DNA from: an uncultured Clostridia bacterium | GTDB taxonomy: Bacteria; Bacillota; Clostridia; Christensenellales; Aristaeellaceae | Reading direction: 5' to 3' | NCBI GenBank assembly: GCA_934632155.1 | Contig: CAKTXZ010000004.1 | Span: 117,599-181,598, forward strand | Length of the DNA: 64,000 bases | In this document: piece by piece, positions 1 through 8,668 of the stretch | Position numbering within the stretch: position 1 is the stretch's first letter | Layout: each line of letters starts with the position of its first letter | Notes under the pieces: model-generated | Database searches by the model: none | What the model saw: the letters and a program-made list of their open reading frames with translations, nothing else | What the model was told of the DNA's origin: nothing | Position numbers and translations under genes: made by a program

Positions 1-1641
1 GTCGATTTGCTCGGCGGCAGGCGCTTTAGGCAACCCCGGCATGGTCAATATGTCGCCCGTGAACACGACCACAAAGCCCGCGCCGGCGCACACCTTCGCC
101 TGACGAATCGTCGGCACGAAATCCTCCGGCGCGCCGAGGAGCGCGGGATCATCCGAAAAGGAATACTGCGTCTTCGCCATACAAACCGGCAGGCCGCCAA
201 AGCCCAAATCGGCAAGGCGGGCAAGCTGCTTTTGGGCGGCGGGCAGGTAAGCCGCGCCGCGTCCACGGTAAACGCGACGGATAATCGCCTCGATTTTATC
301 TTCAAGGCGAGCGTCCGCCGAATAGGCGAAGGCAAAATCGCCGGTTCCCACGTCGCACAGGCGCACAACCTCGCGCGCCAGCGCCTCGCCGCCCTTGCCG
401 CCCTCCGCCCAGACGTTGGACAGCACGGCGTTCACCTGCAGCGCACGGCATTTTTCCTGAATGCAGGCAATTTCAGCGTCCGTATCCGTCGGGAAGCGGT
501 TGATCGCCACCACGCAGGGCAAACGATATACTGATTGAATGTTGTCCACATGGCGCAGCAAATTAGGCAATCCGGCAGCCAGCGCGGTCAGATTTTCCGT
601 ACCAAGCGTTTCCTTCGCCGCGCCGCCATGCATCTTCAGCGCACGCACCGTCGCCACGATGACCACCGCGTCCGGCTTCAGGCCGGCGGCACGGCATTTG
701 ATATCCAAAAACTTCTCCGCGCCCAAGTCCGCGCCGAAGCCCGCCTCCGTTACCGCGTAATCCGCCGTCTTCATCGCCATGCGTGTAGCCAGCACGGAAT
801 TGCAGCCGTGCGCGATGTTGGCGAACGGCCCGCCGTGAATGAACGCGGGCGTTCCCTCCAGCGTCTGCGCCAGATTGGGGCGAATCGCGTCCCGCAAAAG
901 TGCCGTCATCGCGCCCGCCGCCTTTAAGTCGCCGCAGGTCACGGGACGGTCGTCATAGGTATACCCGACGATCATTCGGGACAGCCGCGCCTTCAGGTCG
1001 CTCAGCGATTCGGACAGGCACAGCACCGCCATAATCTCCGACGCGACGGTAATATCAAAGCCATCCTCGCGCGGCACGCCGTTGACCTTCCCGCCAAGAC
1101 CGTCCACGATAAAGCGCAGCTGACGGTCGTTCATATCCACGCAGCGCTTCCATGTGATTCTGCGCGGATCGATTCCCAGCGCGTTCCCCTGCTGAATGTG
1201 GTTGTCCAGCATCGCAGCCAACAGGTTATTGGCCGCGCCGATGGCGTGAAAATCGCCCGTGAAATGCAGGTTAATGTCCTCCATGGGCACAACCTGCGCA
1301 TATCCGCCGCCGGCCGCGCCGCCCTTTATGCCGAAAACCGGCCCCAGCGACGGCTCGCGCAGCGCGACGGCCGCTTCCTTGCCAATGCGGCGCAAGCCGT
1401 CCGCCAGACCGATGGTGGTCGTGGTCTTGCCCTCGCCGGCGGGCGTCGGCGTAATGGCGGTAACGAGAATCAACCGCCCGTTTTTCCGCGCGCTTTCCCG
1501 CAGCAGCGCAAGGTCAACCTTCGCCTTGTATCGCCCATACTGCTCCAGATATTTTTCGTCCACATGCGCCCGGGCGGCAATATCGCCGATGGGGCGCATG
1601 CTGCAGCGCTGCGCAATTTCGATATCCGACAATTGGTTCAT
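1..1641 (-). CDS. fhs: Formate--tetrahydrofolate ligase, 3' end cut by window edge
   Basis: Makes 10-formyl-tetrahydrofolate from formate, THF and ATP in cytosolic one-carbon metabolism. Reading leftward from ATG at 1641 the frame stays open for 547 codons to the window edge. The family is about 556 residues, so only about ten C-terminal residues are missing. The P-loop TPTPAGEGKTTTT lies at residues 64-76, followed by family signatures such as EPSLGPVFGIKGGAAGGG and GDFHAIGAANNLL. The start has a good ribosome site (GGAGG about 9 bases upstream). It follows recN by about 60 bases and may share its transcript. Family identity is secure. Confidence 0.97.
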   Translation of the reverse strand, partial: MNQLSDIEIAQRCSMRPIGDIAARAHVDEKYLEQYGRYKAKVDLALLRESARKNGRLILVTAITPTPAGEGKTTTTIGLADGLRRIGKEAAVALREPSLGPVFGIKGGAAGGGYAQVVPMEDINLHFTGDFHAIGAANNLLAAMLDNHIQQGNALGIDPRRITWKRCVDMNDRQLRFIVDGLGGKVNGVPREDGFDITVASEIMAVLCLSESLSDLKARLSRMIVGYTYDDRPVTCGDLKAAGAMTALLRDAIRPNLAQTLEGTPAFIHGGPFANIAHGCNSVLATRMAMKTADYAVTEAGFGADLGAEKFLDIKCRAAGLKPDAVVIVATVRALKMHGGAAKETLGTENLTALAAGLPNLLRHVDNIQSVYRLPCVVAINRFPTDTDAEIACIQEKCRALQVNAVLSNVWAEGGKGGEALAREVVRLCDVGTGDFAFAYSADARLEDKIEAIIRRVYRGRGAAYLPAAQKQLARLADLGFGGLPVCMAKTQYSFSDDPALLGAPEDFVPTIRQAKVCAGAGFVVVFTGDILTMPGLPKAPAAEQID

Positions 1642-1699
1642 CCCGCGTCGCCTCCGTTTCTTTGATGCGCTCTTCCACGCGCACCGCCGCGCGTAATGG

Positions 1700-3361
1700 T
1701 CAGGCCATTTTCAGCATCTCACGCGCATGCTTCCGCGCGCTTTCCGCATCGCCGCCCAGCATCCGCGCAATTTCGTTTACGCGCTCCTCGCCCGTAAGCA
1801 GCCGCAAAAGCGTATGCGTGCGTTCGCCGTCAAACGCCTTTTCGACAAGATAATGGCGGTCGGCCAGCGCGGCGATCTGCTGCAGATGCGTCACGCACAG
1901 CACCTGACGTTCCGTGGCGATGGCGGCCATTTTTTCGCCCACCACCTGCGCGGCGCGCCCCGAAATCCCCGTATCGATCTCGTCAAAAATCATCGACGGC
2001 ACGCCGAAGCGCCGCGCCGCGACGGATTTGATCGCCAGCATCAGACGGGACAGCTCGCCGCCCGAGGCGATTCGCGACAACGGCTGCATTTCCTCGCCGC
2101 GGTTGGGCGCAATCAAAAACGCCGCCGCTTCCTGCCCGTTTGCGCCGGGCGCGCAGGCGGAAAGCCGCACCGCAAAACGCGTGCCCGCCATGTTCAAATC
2201 CCGCAGCTGCGTCTCCATATCGGCTTCAAACCTGCGGGCCAACGCGCGGCGCGCTTCGCTCAGCGCGTCCGCCTCCCGGCGATAATCCGCCGCGAGCCTT
2301 TGCTCCTTTTTCATTGCCTGCGCAATGCGGTCGTCCAGATTTTCAAAGCCCTCGAGCTCCCACTCCATATCACGCAGCCGCCGCGCCATTTCCCCGGTAT
2401 CCGCGCCGCCGTATTTGCGGGAAAGGCGGCGAATCAAATCCAGCCGCTGCTGCACCGCCTCCATACGCTCCGGGTCGCTCTCCAGCCCGGTCAGAAGGTC
2501 GCGCAGCGTCAGGCCGATGTCCTCCGCCTCGTAAAACAGGCCGTCCAGCCGGGCGCGCAGCGCCGCGTATTGCGCGTCCAGCCGCTCGATAGGCGCCAGC
2601 GCGTTCACCGCGTCGCGCAGCGCCTCCGCCGCAGGCTGATCGCCGTCGTATACCGCTTCATACGCTTCGCGCAGCCCGGCCTCGATTTTTTCGGCATGGC
2701 GAAACCTGTCGCGCTCCCGCGTCAGGCTCTCCTCCTCGCCGGGGGCGAAGTTGGCTTCGCGAAGCTCCTGCGTGCGCAGCCGCAAAAGCTCCATCCTTTC
2801 TCCTGCCTCGGCGCTTTGCCGCTGAAGGCTGCTCAGCTCGTTTCCCGCGTCGTGCCATAGGCGATACGCCTCCTGCACGCTTCGGAGCAGCGCCTGATGC
2901 TTATCGTCGCCCGTCGCGTCCAAAAAACCCAAATGCCGCTTTTCATCCATCAGCGTTTGATGCTCATGCTGGCCGTGAATATCCATGAGCAGCGCGGTCA
3001 GCTGCTGATACTGCGCAAGCGGCAGCAGCGTGCCGTTCACGCGGCAGCTCGAGCGCCCCTGTGCCGTAATCTCACGCGCCAGCACAACCTCGCCCGCGTT
3101 CTCCTCCACCTCCAGCGTGCGCAGCGTTTCCCGCGCAGCGGGACAATCGGAAAGGTCGAACGCGCCCTCCACCCGCGCGCGGTCGCACCCCGTGCGGATC
3201 AGCTCTTTTTGCGCGCGGCCGCCCAGCAGCAGCGCCACGGCGTCCACAATGATGGACTTGCCCGCGCCCGTTTCGCCCGTGAGCACGTGCAGCCCGCGGC
3301 CGAAGGTTATCTCCATGGCATCCATCAAGGCAATGTTATGAATGGACAGGGATAGCAGCAT
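1700..3361 (-). CDS. recN: DNA repair protein RecN
   Basis: SMC-like ATPase that acts early in recombinational repair of double-strand breaks. The 553 residues show the RecN plan: an N-terminal Walker A (GETGAGKS, about residue 30), a long charged coiled-coil centre (about 150-370), and a C-terminal signature/Walker B half containing SGGELSRLMLAIK and IFDEIDTGISG. Length is normal for the family. ATG at 3361 has GGGGAG about 7 bases upstream. It lies 10 bases after argR in a nadK-argR-recN order widespread in Firmicutes, so it is probably co-transcribed from the promoter before nadK. Confidence 0.97.
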   Translation of the reverse strand: MLLSLSIHNIALMDAMEITFGRGLHVLTGETGAGKSIIVDAVALLLGGRAQKELIRTGCDRARVEGAFDLSDCPAARETLRTLEVEENAGEVVLAREITAQGRSSCRVNGTLLPLAQYQQLTALLMDIHGQHEHQTLMDEKRHLGFLDATGDDKHQALLRSVQEAYRLWHDAGNELSSLQRQSAEAGERMELLRLRTQELREANFAPGEEESLTRERDRFRHAEKIEAGLREAYEAVYDGDQPAAEALRDAVNALAPIERLDAQYAALRARLDGLFYEAEDIGLTLRDLLTGLESDPERMEAVQQRLDLIRRLSRKYGGADTGEMARRLRDMEWELEGFENLDDRIAQAMKKEQRLAADYRREADALSEARRALARRFEADMETQLRDLNMAGTRFAVRLSACAPGANGQEAAAFLIAPNRGEEMQPLSRIASGGELSRLMLAIKSVAARRFGVPSMIFDEIDTGISGRAAQVVGEKMAAIATERQVLCVTHLQQIAALADRHYLVEKAFDGERTHTLLRLLTGEERVNEIARMLGGDAESARKHAREMLKMA

Positions 3362-3373
3362 GGTCTTCTCCCC

Positions 3374-3823
3374 TTACTTGAGCATTTCCTGAAATCTGTC
3401 CGCGATGAGTTGGGCGTCCTGCTCATGCTGCACAATGACAAAGATGGTGTTATCCCCCGCCATCGTGCCCAGAATCTCCGGCCAATGCATGGAATCGATC
3501 GCCTCGCAGGCGGCGTTCGCGCTGCCCGAAAGCGTTTTGATTACCACGATGTGCCCCGCGTGCGCGATGGAAAGCACCGATTCGACAAACATGCGCACAA
3601 ACCGGTCGGACAGCCCGCGATCAGCCTTCTCCGCCGTAGCGTATTTATAGCCGCCCGACGCTGAAAGCACCTTCAGCAGGCGCAGTTCCTTAATATCGCG
3701 CGATACCGTCGCCTGCGTTACCACAATGCCGATCTCGCGCAGCTTCGCCGCAAGCTCCTCCTGCGTTTCAATGTCGTTCTTTTCAATGATGCTCAGTATC
3801 GCCGTCTGACGCGCGTTTTTCAT
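3374..3823 (-). CDS. argR: Arginine repressor ArgR
   Basis: Hexameric, arginine-responsive transcription factor controlling arginine biosynthesis and catabolism. It has an N-terminal winged helix (residues 1-70, with the family signature VTQATVSRDIKELRLLK) and a C-terminal arginine-binding and oligomerisation domain with GTMAGDNTIFV. About 149 residues, normal length. ATG at 3823 is chosen; a GTG one codon upstream at 3826 is equally reachable from AGGAG. It starts 6-9 bases after the nadK stop, so translation is probably coupled. An inverted repeat in the operon promoter (4710-4727) could be its autoregulatory site, which is inference only. Confidence 0.95.
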   Translation of the reverse strand: MKNARQTAILSIIEKNDIETQEELAAKLREIGIVVTQATVSRDIKELRLLKVLSASGGYKYATAEKADRGLSDRFVRMFVESVLSIAHAGHIVVIKTLSGSANAACEAIDSMHWPEILGTMAGDNTIFVIVQHEQDAQLIADRFQEMLK

Positions 3824-3829
3824 CACGGA

Positions 3830-4675
3830 TCACTCCTGTTCTTCCTCTTCGCTCCACACCCGCTGCTTTTGGCGCAGCGTGGCAAAAAATGACCGGCGCG
3901 AGACAATCAGACGCGCCTGAATATCCGAAAGGGCGGCTTGAACCGTTTCCGGCGCTTCGATGGGCAAGAGCGTCTGCCCGTCGACAGCCAATTGCAGCCT
4001 TCTTCGCGGGCTTCCCTCTACCGAAAACGCAACGCGCGCCGTGGGCGGCAGCATTACCGCCCTCGCCAGCGGCTCCCGCGCGCACAGCGGCACAATCGAA
4101 AGGCACTGAAGATCGGGGCGCACAATCGGCCCGCCCGCGGCCAGCGCATAAGCCGTCGCGCCCAGCGGCGTGCTCAGCAGCGCACCGTCGCCATGGAGCG
4201 TATAGACCCGCTCCCCGTCGGCCTCGGCCTTTACCGCAATCACGCCGGGATGCTCGCCGCGGGTGATCGACACATCGTTGAGGGCGAGATAATCGCCCTT
4301 TGAGCACGCTACCCTGAGCATCGCATGGCATTCCAGCGGATAAACGTCCCGCATCAGCAGCGCCGCCGTTTCCTCCGGCTTATCCGCGTCGCCCTGCATC
4401 AGGAAGCCGACCGTTCCCGTGTGCACGCCCAGCATTGGCCAGCCTCGCCGCGCAGCCTCCGGCGCAAGGCGCAGCAGCGTTCCGTCGCCGCCAAAGGCAA
4501 TAGCGGCGCTTATGTTCTCCCCGTCCGCGTCCTTTGCGCCCACGCCCTGCGCGCGCATCCATTCCGGCGCGCAAACCATCGCCCCCAGCGGAAGCAGCTT
4601 CGCCTGCAGCGCCCGCGCCGCCGTCATGCTCCCATGCTGGTAAGGATTCGCATAGAAATAAAATGCCTTGCGCAT
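3830..4675 (-). CDS. nadK: NAD kinase
   Basis: Phosphorylates NAD to NADP in the cytosol. The 281-residue product carries the diagnostic GGDGTLLR near residue 63, the ALNDVSITRG motif, and GDGALLSTPLGATAYALAAGGPI, which lines the NAD site. A longer reading from 4726 is possible, but ATG at 4675 is preferred because GGGAGGAACGAT directly precedes it and the family normally begins at this point. It is the first gene of the leftward nadK-argR-recN group. Confidence 0.95.
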   Translation of the reverse strand: MRKAFYFYANPYQHGSMTAARALQAKLLPLGAMVCAPEWMRAQGVGAKDADGENISAAIAFGGDGTLLRLAPEAARRGWPMLGVHTGTVGFLMQGDADKPEETAALLMRDVYPLECHAMLRVACSKGDYLALNDVSITRGEHPGVIAVKAEADGERVYTLHGDGALLSTPLGATAYALAAGGPIVRPDLQCLSIVPLCAREPLARAVMLPPTARVAFSVEGSPRRRLQLAVDGQTLLPIEAPETVQAALSDIQARLIVSRRSFFATLRQKQRVWSEEEEQE

Positions 4676-4697
4676 ATCGTTCCTCCCGCTGTGAAGT

Positions 4698-4727
4698 ATC
4701 ATACCATAACTTGTTTGAATAAACAAG
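4698..4727 (-). promoter_or_regulatory. Promoter of nadK-argR-recN with overlapping inverted repeat
   Basis: On the minus strand a -35 TTGTTT (4721-4726) and -10 TATGAT (4698-4703) are separated by 17 bases. The perfect inverted repeat CTTGTTT-GAAT-AAACAAG (4710-4727) covers the -35 and part of the spacer, the classic position for a repressor site. ArgR is the obvious local candidate, but the repeat is only a partial match to known ARG boxes. Confidence 0.6.
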
Positions 4728-4765
4728 CTTTCTTATAACAATACATGAAAAAAACGTTCGACTGC

Positions 4766-4794
4766 TTGACAAAAGCCGCCGCCGCGCCTATCAT
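4766..4794 (+). promoter_or_regulatory. Sigma-A promoter of the ECF S-component gene
   Basis: Consensus TTGACA (4766-4771), 17-base spacer, TATCAT (4789-4794). The expected start near 4801 leaves a leader of only about 23 bases before ATG at 4824, so there is no room for a riboswitch. Confidence 0.8.
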
Positions 4795-4823
4795 GTTTCC
4801 GTTCGAAAGGAGGCTTTGTCGCC

Positions 4824-5315
4824 ATGAAAACTTCCCTCAAGCAAATGCTCTACATCGCCGTAACGGCGGCGCTGGTCGCCGTCGCCACCTTATTTTTGCA
4901 TATCCCGATTCCCATGCAGGCCGGCTTTTGCAATTTGGGCGACGGCGTCATTCTGGGCGCCGGCGCGCTGATCGGGCCCTATGCGGCGCTGGCAGGCGCC
5001 GTGGGCAGCGCGCTGAGCGATTTAATACTGGGCTTTGGCCTTTATGCGCCGGCCACTGCCGTCATTAAAGGGCTGATTGGCGCCGTCAGCGGAATCCTGT
5101 GCGCGCAGGCCGTCAAGCCCGCGCGCCGCGCGCTGTATATGGTTGCAGCCGAATGCTGGATGGTGGCCGGGTATTTTCTCTTTGAAACGCTGCTCTATGG
5201 CGCGTCCGTCGCCGTGACCAGCCTGCCCGGCAACGGCTTTCAGGCCGCCGCAAGCGTCGTGGTCGGTATGCTGCTGTGGCCGCTGCTGAACCGGGTCAAG
5301 AAGATCATCGCGTAA
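4824..5315 (+). CDS. ECF transporter S component, substrate unknown
   Basis: Small integral membrane protein (163 residues, about five or six hydrophobic helices) with the appearance of an energy-coupling-factor substrate-binding (S) subunit of the PF07155 type. The segment MQAGFCNLGDGVILGAGALIGP after helix 2 is typical of this group. It would bind a vitamin or similar micronutrient and work with a shared EcfAAT module, none of which lies in this window. GAAAGGAGG precedes the ATG. The substrate cannot be read: there is no riboswitch or biosynthetic neighbour. tsaC follows by about 20 bases and may be co-transcribed. Confidence 0.8.
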   Translation: MKTSLKQMLYIAVTAALVAVATLFLHIPIPMQAGFCNLGDGVILGAGALIGPYAALAGAVGSALSDLILGFGLYAPATAVIKGLIGAVSGILCAQAVKPARRALYMVAAECWMVAGYFLFETLLYGASVAVTSLPGNGFQAAASVVVGMLLWPLLNRVKKIIA

Positions 5316-5333
5316 TCGGAGGCGAAGCGTTCG

Positions 5334-6350
5334 ATGGAAACCAAATGTCTTCCCGCCGATGCGGAGAGCATCGCGCTGGCGTCGCAGCTGCTCGCAGCCG
5401 GGCAGGTTGTCGCCTTCCCCACCGAAACGGTATACGGGCTGGGCGCGGACGCGCTGAACGAAAGCGCCGTGCGCGCCATCTTCACAGCCAAGGAGCGGCC
5501 GGCTGACAATCCGCTGATCGTGCACGTTGCGCAAAGAGAGCAGCTGAACGGCCTGTGCGTCGTTACGCCCATGGCCGCCGCGCTGATGGACGCTTTCTGG
5601 CCCGGCCCGCTGACGCTGCTGCTGCCAAAGACCAGCCGCGTGCCGGACGTTACCACCGCGAATCTTCCCTCCGTTGCGGTTCGCTGCCCCAGTCATCCCG
5701 TCGCGCATGAGCTGCTGCGCGTTTGCCGTCTGCCCATTGCCGCGCCCAGCGCCAACCGCTCCGGCCGCCCCAGCCCTACCGCCGCCACGCACGTAATGGA
5801 GGATATGCAGGGCCGCATTCCGCTGATTCTGGACGGCGGCGCATGCGAGGTGGGTGTGGAATCCACTGTGCTGGACGCGACGGGCGACACGCCCTGCATC
5901 CTGCGTCCCGGCGCGGTTACGGACGCAATGATTCGCGCCGTCGTGGGCGCGTGCAGCGTGGCCGACAGCGTCATGCGCCCGCTGCGCGAGGGCGAGGCCG
6001 CGCCGTCGCCCGGCATGCGGCACAGGCATTACGCGCCGCGCGCCGCCATGACCGTCTTTGTCGGGCCGGACGATCGCGTCTGCGCCGAAATGCTTCGCCG
6101 CTATGACGCGGCGAAAAACGCCTGCATTCTGTGCCATACGCACATGCTGCCCGTTTTGGGCGCGCGCCGTGCGTTGACGCTGGGCGACACGCCCGAGGAG
6201 GGCGCGCATCTATTGTTTGAACGCCTGCGCGAAATTGACGAAACGGACTGCGCCCTGATTCTGGCGCACGGGTGGCCGGAGGAGGGCGCGGCGCTGGCCG
6301 TCATGAACCGCATGGCGCGCGCCGCGGCGTTCGACGTTATCCATCTGTAA
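5334..6350 (+). CDS. tsaC: L-threonylcarbamoyladenylate synthase, Sua5 type
   Basis: Makes threonylcarbamoyl-AMP from threonine, bicarbonate and ATP for the universal t6A37 tRNA modification. It has an N-terminal YrdC domain (residues 5-200: FPTETVYGLG, KERPADNPL, SANRSGRPSPT) and a C-terminal Sua5 domain (about 220-338) joined by the linker SPGMRHRHYAP, which gates the active site. At 338 residues it is the long Sua5/YwlC form rather than short TsaC. GGAGG precedes ATG 5334. It sits between the ECF gene and the FAD oxidoreductase, all co-oriented with short gaps. Confidence 0.95.
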   Translation: METKCLPADAESIALASQLLAAGQVVAFPTETVYGLGADALNESAVRAIFTAKERPADNPLIVHVAQREQLNGLCVVTPMAAALMDAFWPGPLTLLLPKTSRVPDVTTANLPSVAVRCPSHPVAHELLRVCRLPIAAPSANRSGRPSPTAATHVMEDMQGRIPLILDGGACEVGVESTVLDATGDTPCILRPGAVTDAMIRAVVGACSVADSVMRPLREGEAAPSPGMRHRHYAPRAAMTVFVGPDDRVCAEMLRRYDAAKNACILCHTHMLPVLGARRALTLGDTPEEGAHLLFERLREIDETDCALILAHGWPEEGAALAVMNRMARAAAFDVIHL

Positions 6351-6373
6351 CGCAAAGCAGAAAGGAAACCGTC

Positions 6374-7636
6374 ATGGAAACGATTCGCTGGACAGAAGAA
6401 ATCCCCGTTAAAGGCGCGTATGACGTGATCGTCGCGGGGGGCGGACTCTCGGGCGCAGCCGCGGCGCTATCGGCGGCAAGGCTCGGCAAAAAAACGCTGC
6501 TGCTGGAAAAGGCGACCGTGCTTGGCGGGCTGGCCACGATGGGGCTTATCAATTTCTGGGTGCCGCTGTGCAACGGGCGCGGCAAGCAGGTTATCCGCGG
6601 CATGGCGGAGGAATTCCTGCGTCTCTCCATCCGCTACGGCTACGACACGCTGCCCGGGGAATGGCGAAACGGCGAACCGGCGCAGCCGACGCAGAAGCGC
6701 TATGTGACCAATTTTTCCATCGGCATGTTCGCGCTGGCGCTGGTAAAGCTGCTGCACGACGCGGGCGTTGAGCTTCTCTACGACGCGCTGGTTTCCCAGC
6801 CTGTAATGGACGGCGCGCGCTGCGACGGCCTGATCGTCGACGGAAAATCCGGCCGATACTTCTACCGTGCCGGGATGGTAGTGGACGCGACGGGCGACTG
6901 CGACGTGCTGCGCCGCGCGCAGGTTCCCACCGTGGAGGGCGGAAACTACTTTACCATGATTGCCGAGGGAATCGACCTGAAGCATTGCCAGACCGCCCTT
7001 GAAAAGGGCAACATTGGCTATGCCTACACGCGGCCGATGGGCGGCCCCTCCTCGCTTTACGGCACGGGTCACCCCAAGGATATGCCGCTGTTTATGGGCG
7101 CTTCGCTGGAAACGGTCAACGATTACCTTTTGAAAAACCAGCTGCTGCTGTTTGAAAACACCAAGGATCAAGATCGCCTGAGCCGCGACGTGCACTACCT
7201 GCCCGCCATGCCGCAGCTGCGCACCACCTGCCATATCGACGGCGACGCTACGCTTTCCATGGACGATCTGTATCGCCATCAGCCGACCTCCGTCGGCGCA
7301 ATCTGCGATTTTGATTACCGCGACAGGCTCTTTGAGGTACCCTTCGGCACGCTGGTGCGCCGCGGCTTTGATAACCTGATTACCTGCGGCCGCAGCGCCG
7401 CGGCAAAGGGCTGGGCATGGGACGTGCTGCGCGTCATTCCGCCCGCCGTGCTCACCGGGCAGGCCGCCGGCGTCGCCGCCGCGCAGGCGCTGGACGCAAA
7501 CGTCCCGATTTGGGACACGCCGATTGCGCCGCTGCAAAAGACGCTGGCCGATACCGGCGTGCTGATTCATTTCGACGACGCATGGATTCCCGCGCATCGC
7601 GAGGACGCGCACGCCGTGACGGAGGGGCACCTGTAA
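6374..7636 (+). CDS. FAD-dependent oxidoreductase (FAD_oxidored family)
   Basis: About 420 residues with an N-terminal dinucleotide-binding fold (YDVIVAGGGLSGAAAA, about residues 15-30; then LLLEK) typical of PF12831-type flavoproteins, which act on unknown organic substrates. VVDATGDCDVLRRA is the second FAD-contact motif, and the C-terminal NLITCGRSAAAKG and VIPPAVLTGQAAGVAAA segments close the FAD site. ATG 6374 is chosen because AAAGGAAACC precedes it; the frame is open upstream but that part overlaps tsaC. Its stop abuts the dus start, so the two are translationally coupled. Substrate unknown. Confidence 0.85.
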   Translation: METIRWTEEIPVKGAYDVIVAGGGLSGAAAALSAARLGKKTLLLEKATVLGGLATMGLINFWVPLCNGRGKQVIRGMAEEFLRLSIRYGYDTLPGEWRNGEPAQPTQKRYVTNFSIGMFALALVKLLHDAGVELLYDALVSQPVMDGARCDGLIVDGKSGRYFYRAGMVVDATGDCDVLRRAQVPTVEGGNYFTMIAEGIDLKHCQTALEKGNIGYAYTRPMGGPSSLYGTGHPKDMPLFMGASLETVNDYLLKNQLLLFENTKDQDRLSRDVHYLPAMPQLRTTCHIDGDATLSMDDLYRHQPTSVGAICDFDYRDRLFEVPFGTLVRRGFDNLITCGRSAAAKGWAWDVLRVIPPAVLTGQAAGVAAAQALDANVPIWDTPIAPLQKTLADTGVLIHFDDAWIPAHREDAHAVTEGHL

Positions 7637-8599
7637 GTGACGCCCCTGTATTTCGCCCCGATGGAGGGGTTGACGGACGTAAACTACCGGCAGGCGCATT
7701 ACGCCTGCTTTTTAGGCGTGAGCAAATACTTTATGCCCTTTGTCAGCCCATCGGCCTCGCTGTCCTATACCGTTCGCGAGCGCATGGACATTTCGCCCCT
7801 GCAAAACGCCGCCATGCCCGTCGTGCCCCAGATTCTGTGCAAGGTTCCCGAATACTTCAACGCCATGAGCCAAGCCTTTCGCGACGCGGGCTATGGCGAG
7901 GTAAACCTGAATTTGGGCTGCCCCGTCGGCACGGTGACAGGCAAGGGCAAGGGCTCCGCCATGCTGCGGGATCTTAACGCGCTGCGCCGGTTTCTGGACG
8001 ATATTTTCGCCGCGCCGCCGCTGCCCGTTTCCATTAAAACGCGGATCGGCTTTGACGATTATGCGCAGTGGCGCGAGCTGACGCTGCTTTTCAACGATTA
8101 TCCGCTGACAGAGCTGATCGTCCATCCCAGAACCCGCGCCGAGGCCTATCGCGGCGCGCCGCATCGGGAGCTGCTGCCCGAGATGCTTTCGCTCACGCGG
8201 CATCGCCTTGTTTATAACGGCGATCTGTTTTCCGTAGCGGAAGGCCGGGCGTTTCTTTCGCAGTATCCGGGCGTTTCCGCGCTGATGCTGGGGCGCGGGC
8301 TGGCGGCCAACCCCGCGTTAGCGCAGGAGCTTTCGGGCGGCGCGCATGTAACGCTGGACGCGCTGCGCGCTTTTCACGACCGGCTGTATACATCCTACCT
8401 GCGCAGCCGATCCGAGGCTGCAGTCGTGGGGCGCATGCACCTGTGCATGCACTACCTTTCCTTCTGCTTTGAAAACCCCGATCGCGTGCGCCGCGCCATT
8501 CGGCGGGCGACAAGCGTTTCGGAGTATAACGACGCCGTAGCGTCGATCTTCGCTGACTGCCGTTTGTCGGACGCGCCCGTTTTTCACGCGCCCGATTAA
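7637..8599 (+). CDS. dus: tRNA-dihydrouridine synthase
   Basis: FMN-dependent enzyme that reduces uridines in the tRNA D-loop. The 320-residue TIM barrel has the Dus signatures: APMEGLTDVNYR at residues 6-17, NLNLGCPVGTVTGKGKGSAML (catalytic Cys region), SIKTRIGF, VHPRTRAE, YNGDLFS and LMLGRGLAANP. It starts with GTG immediately after the TAA of the flavoprotein gene (no gap), with GGAGGGG inside the preceding gene as ribosome site. The subfamily (DusA/B/C) is uncertain. Confidence 0.92.
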   Translation: MTPLYFAPMEGLTDVNYRQAHYACFLGVSKYFMPFVSPSASLSYTVRERMDISPLQNAAMPVVPQILCKVPEYFNAMSQAFRDAGYGEVNLNLGCPVGTVTGKGKGSAMLRDLNALRRFLDDIFAAPPLPVSIKTRIGFDDYAQWRELTLLFNDYPLTELIVHPRTRAEAYRGAPHRELLPEMLSLTRHRLVYNGDLFSVAEGRAFLSQYPGVSALMLGRGLAANPALAQELSGGAHVTLDALRAFHDRLYTSYLRSRSEAAVVGRMHLCMHYLSFCFENPDRVRRAIRRATSVSEYNDAVASIFADCRLSDAPVFHAPD

Positions 8600-8668
8600 T
8601 CGCGCCCGTTTCCATGCGCTCAGGAAGCGCACATCACTTTGAGGGGGTTCCGTTCCCTCTTCCCACCG

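Noticed and set aside
4795..4823. Riboswitch before the ECF S component
   Set aside because: The promoter at 4766-4794 leaves a leader of only about 23 bases, too short for any known riboswitch.
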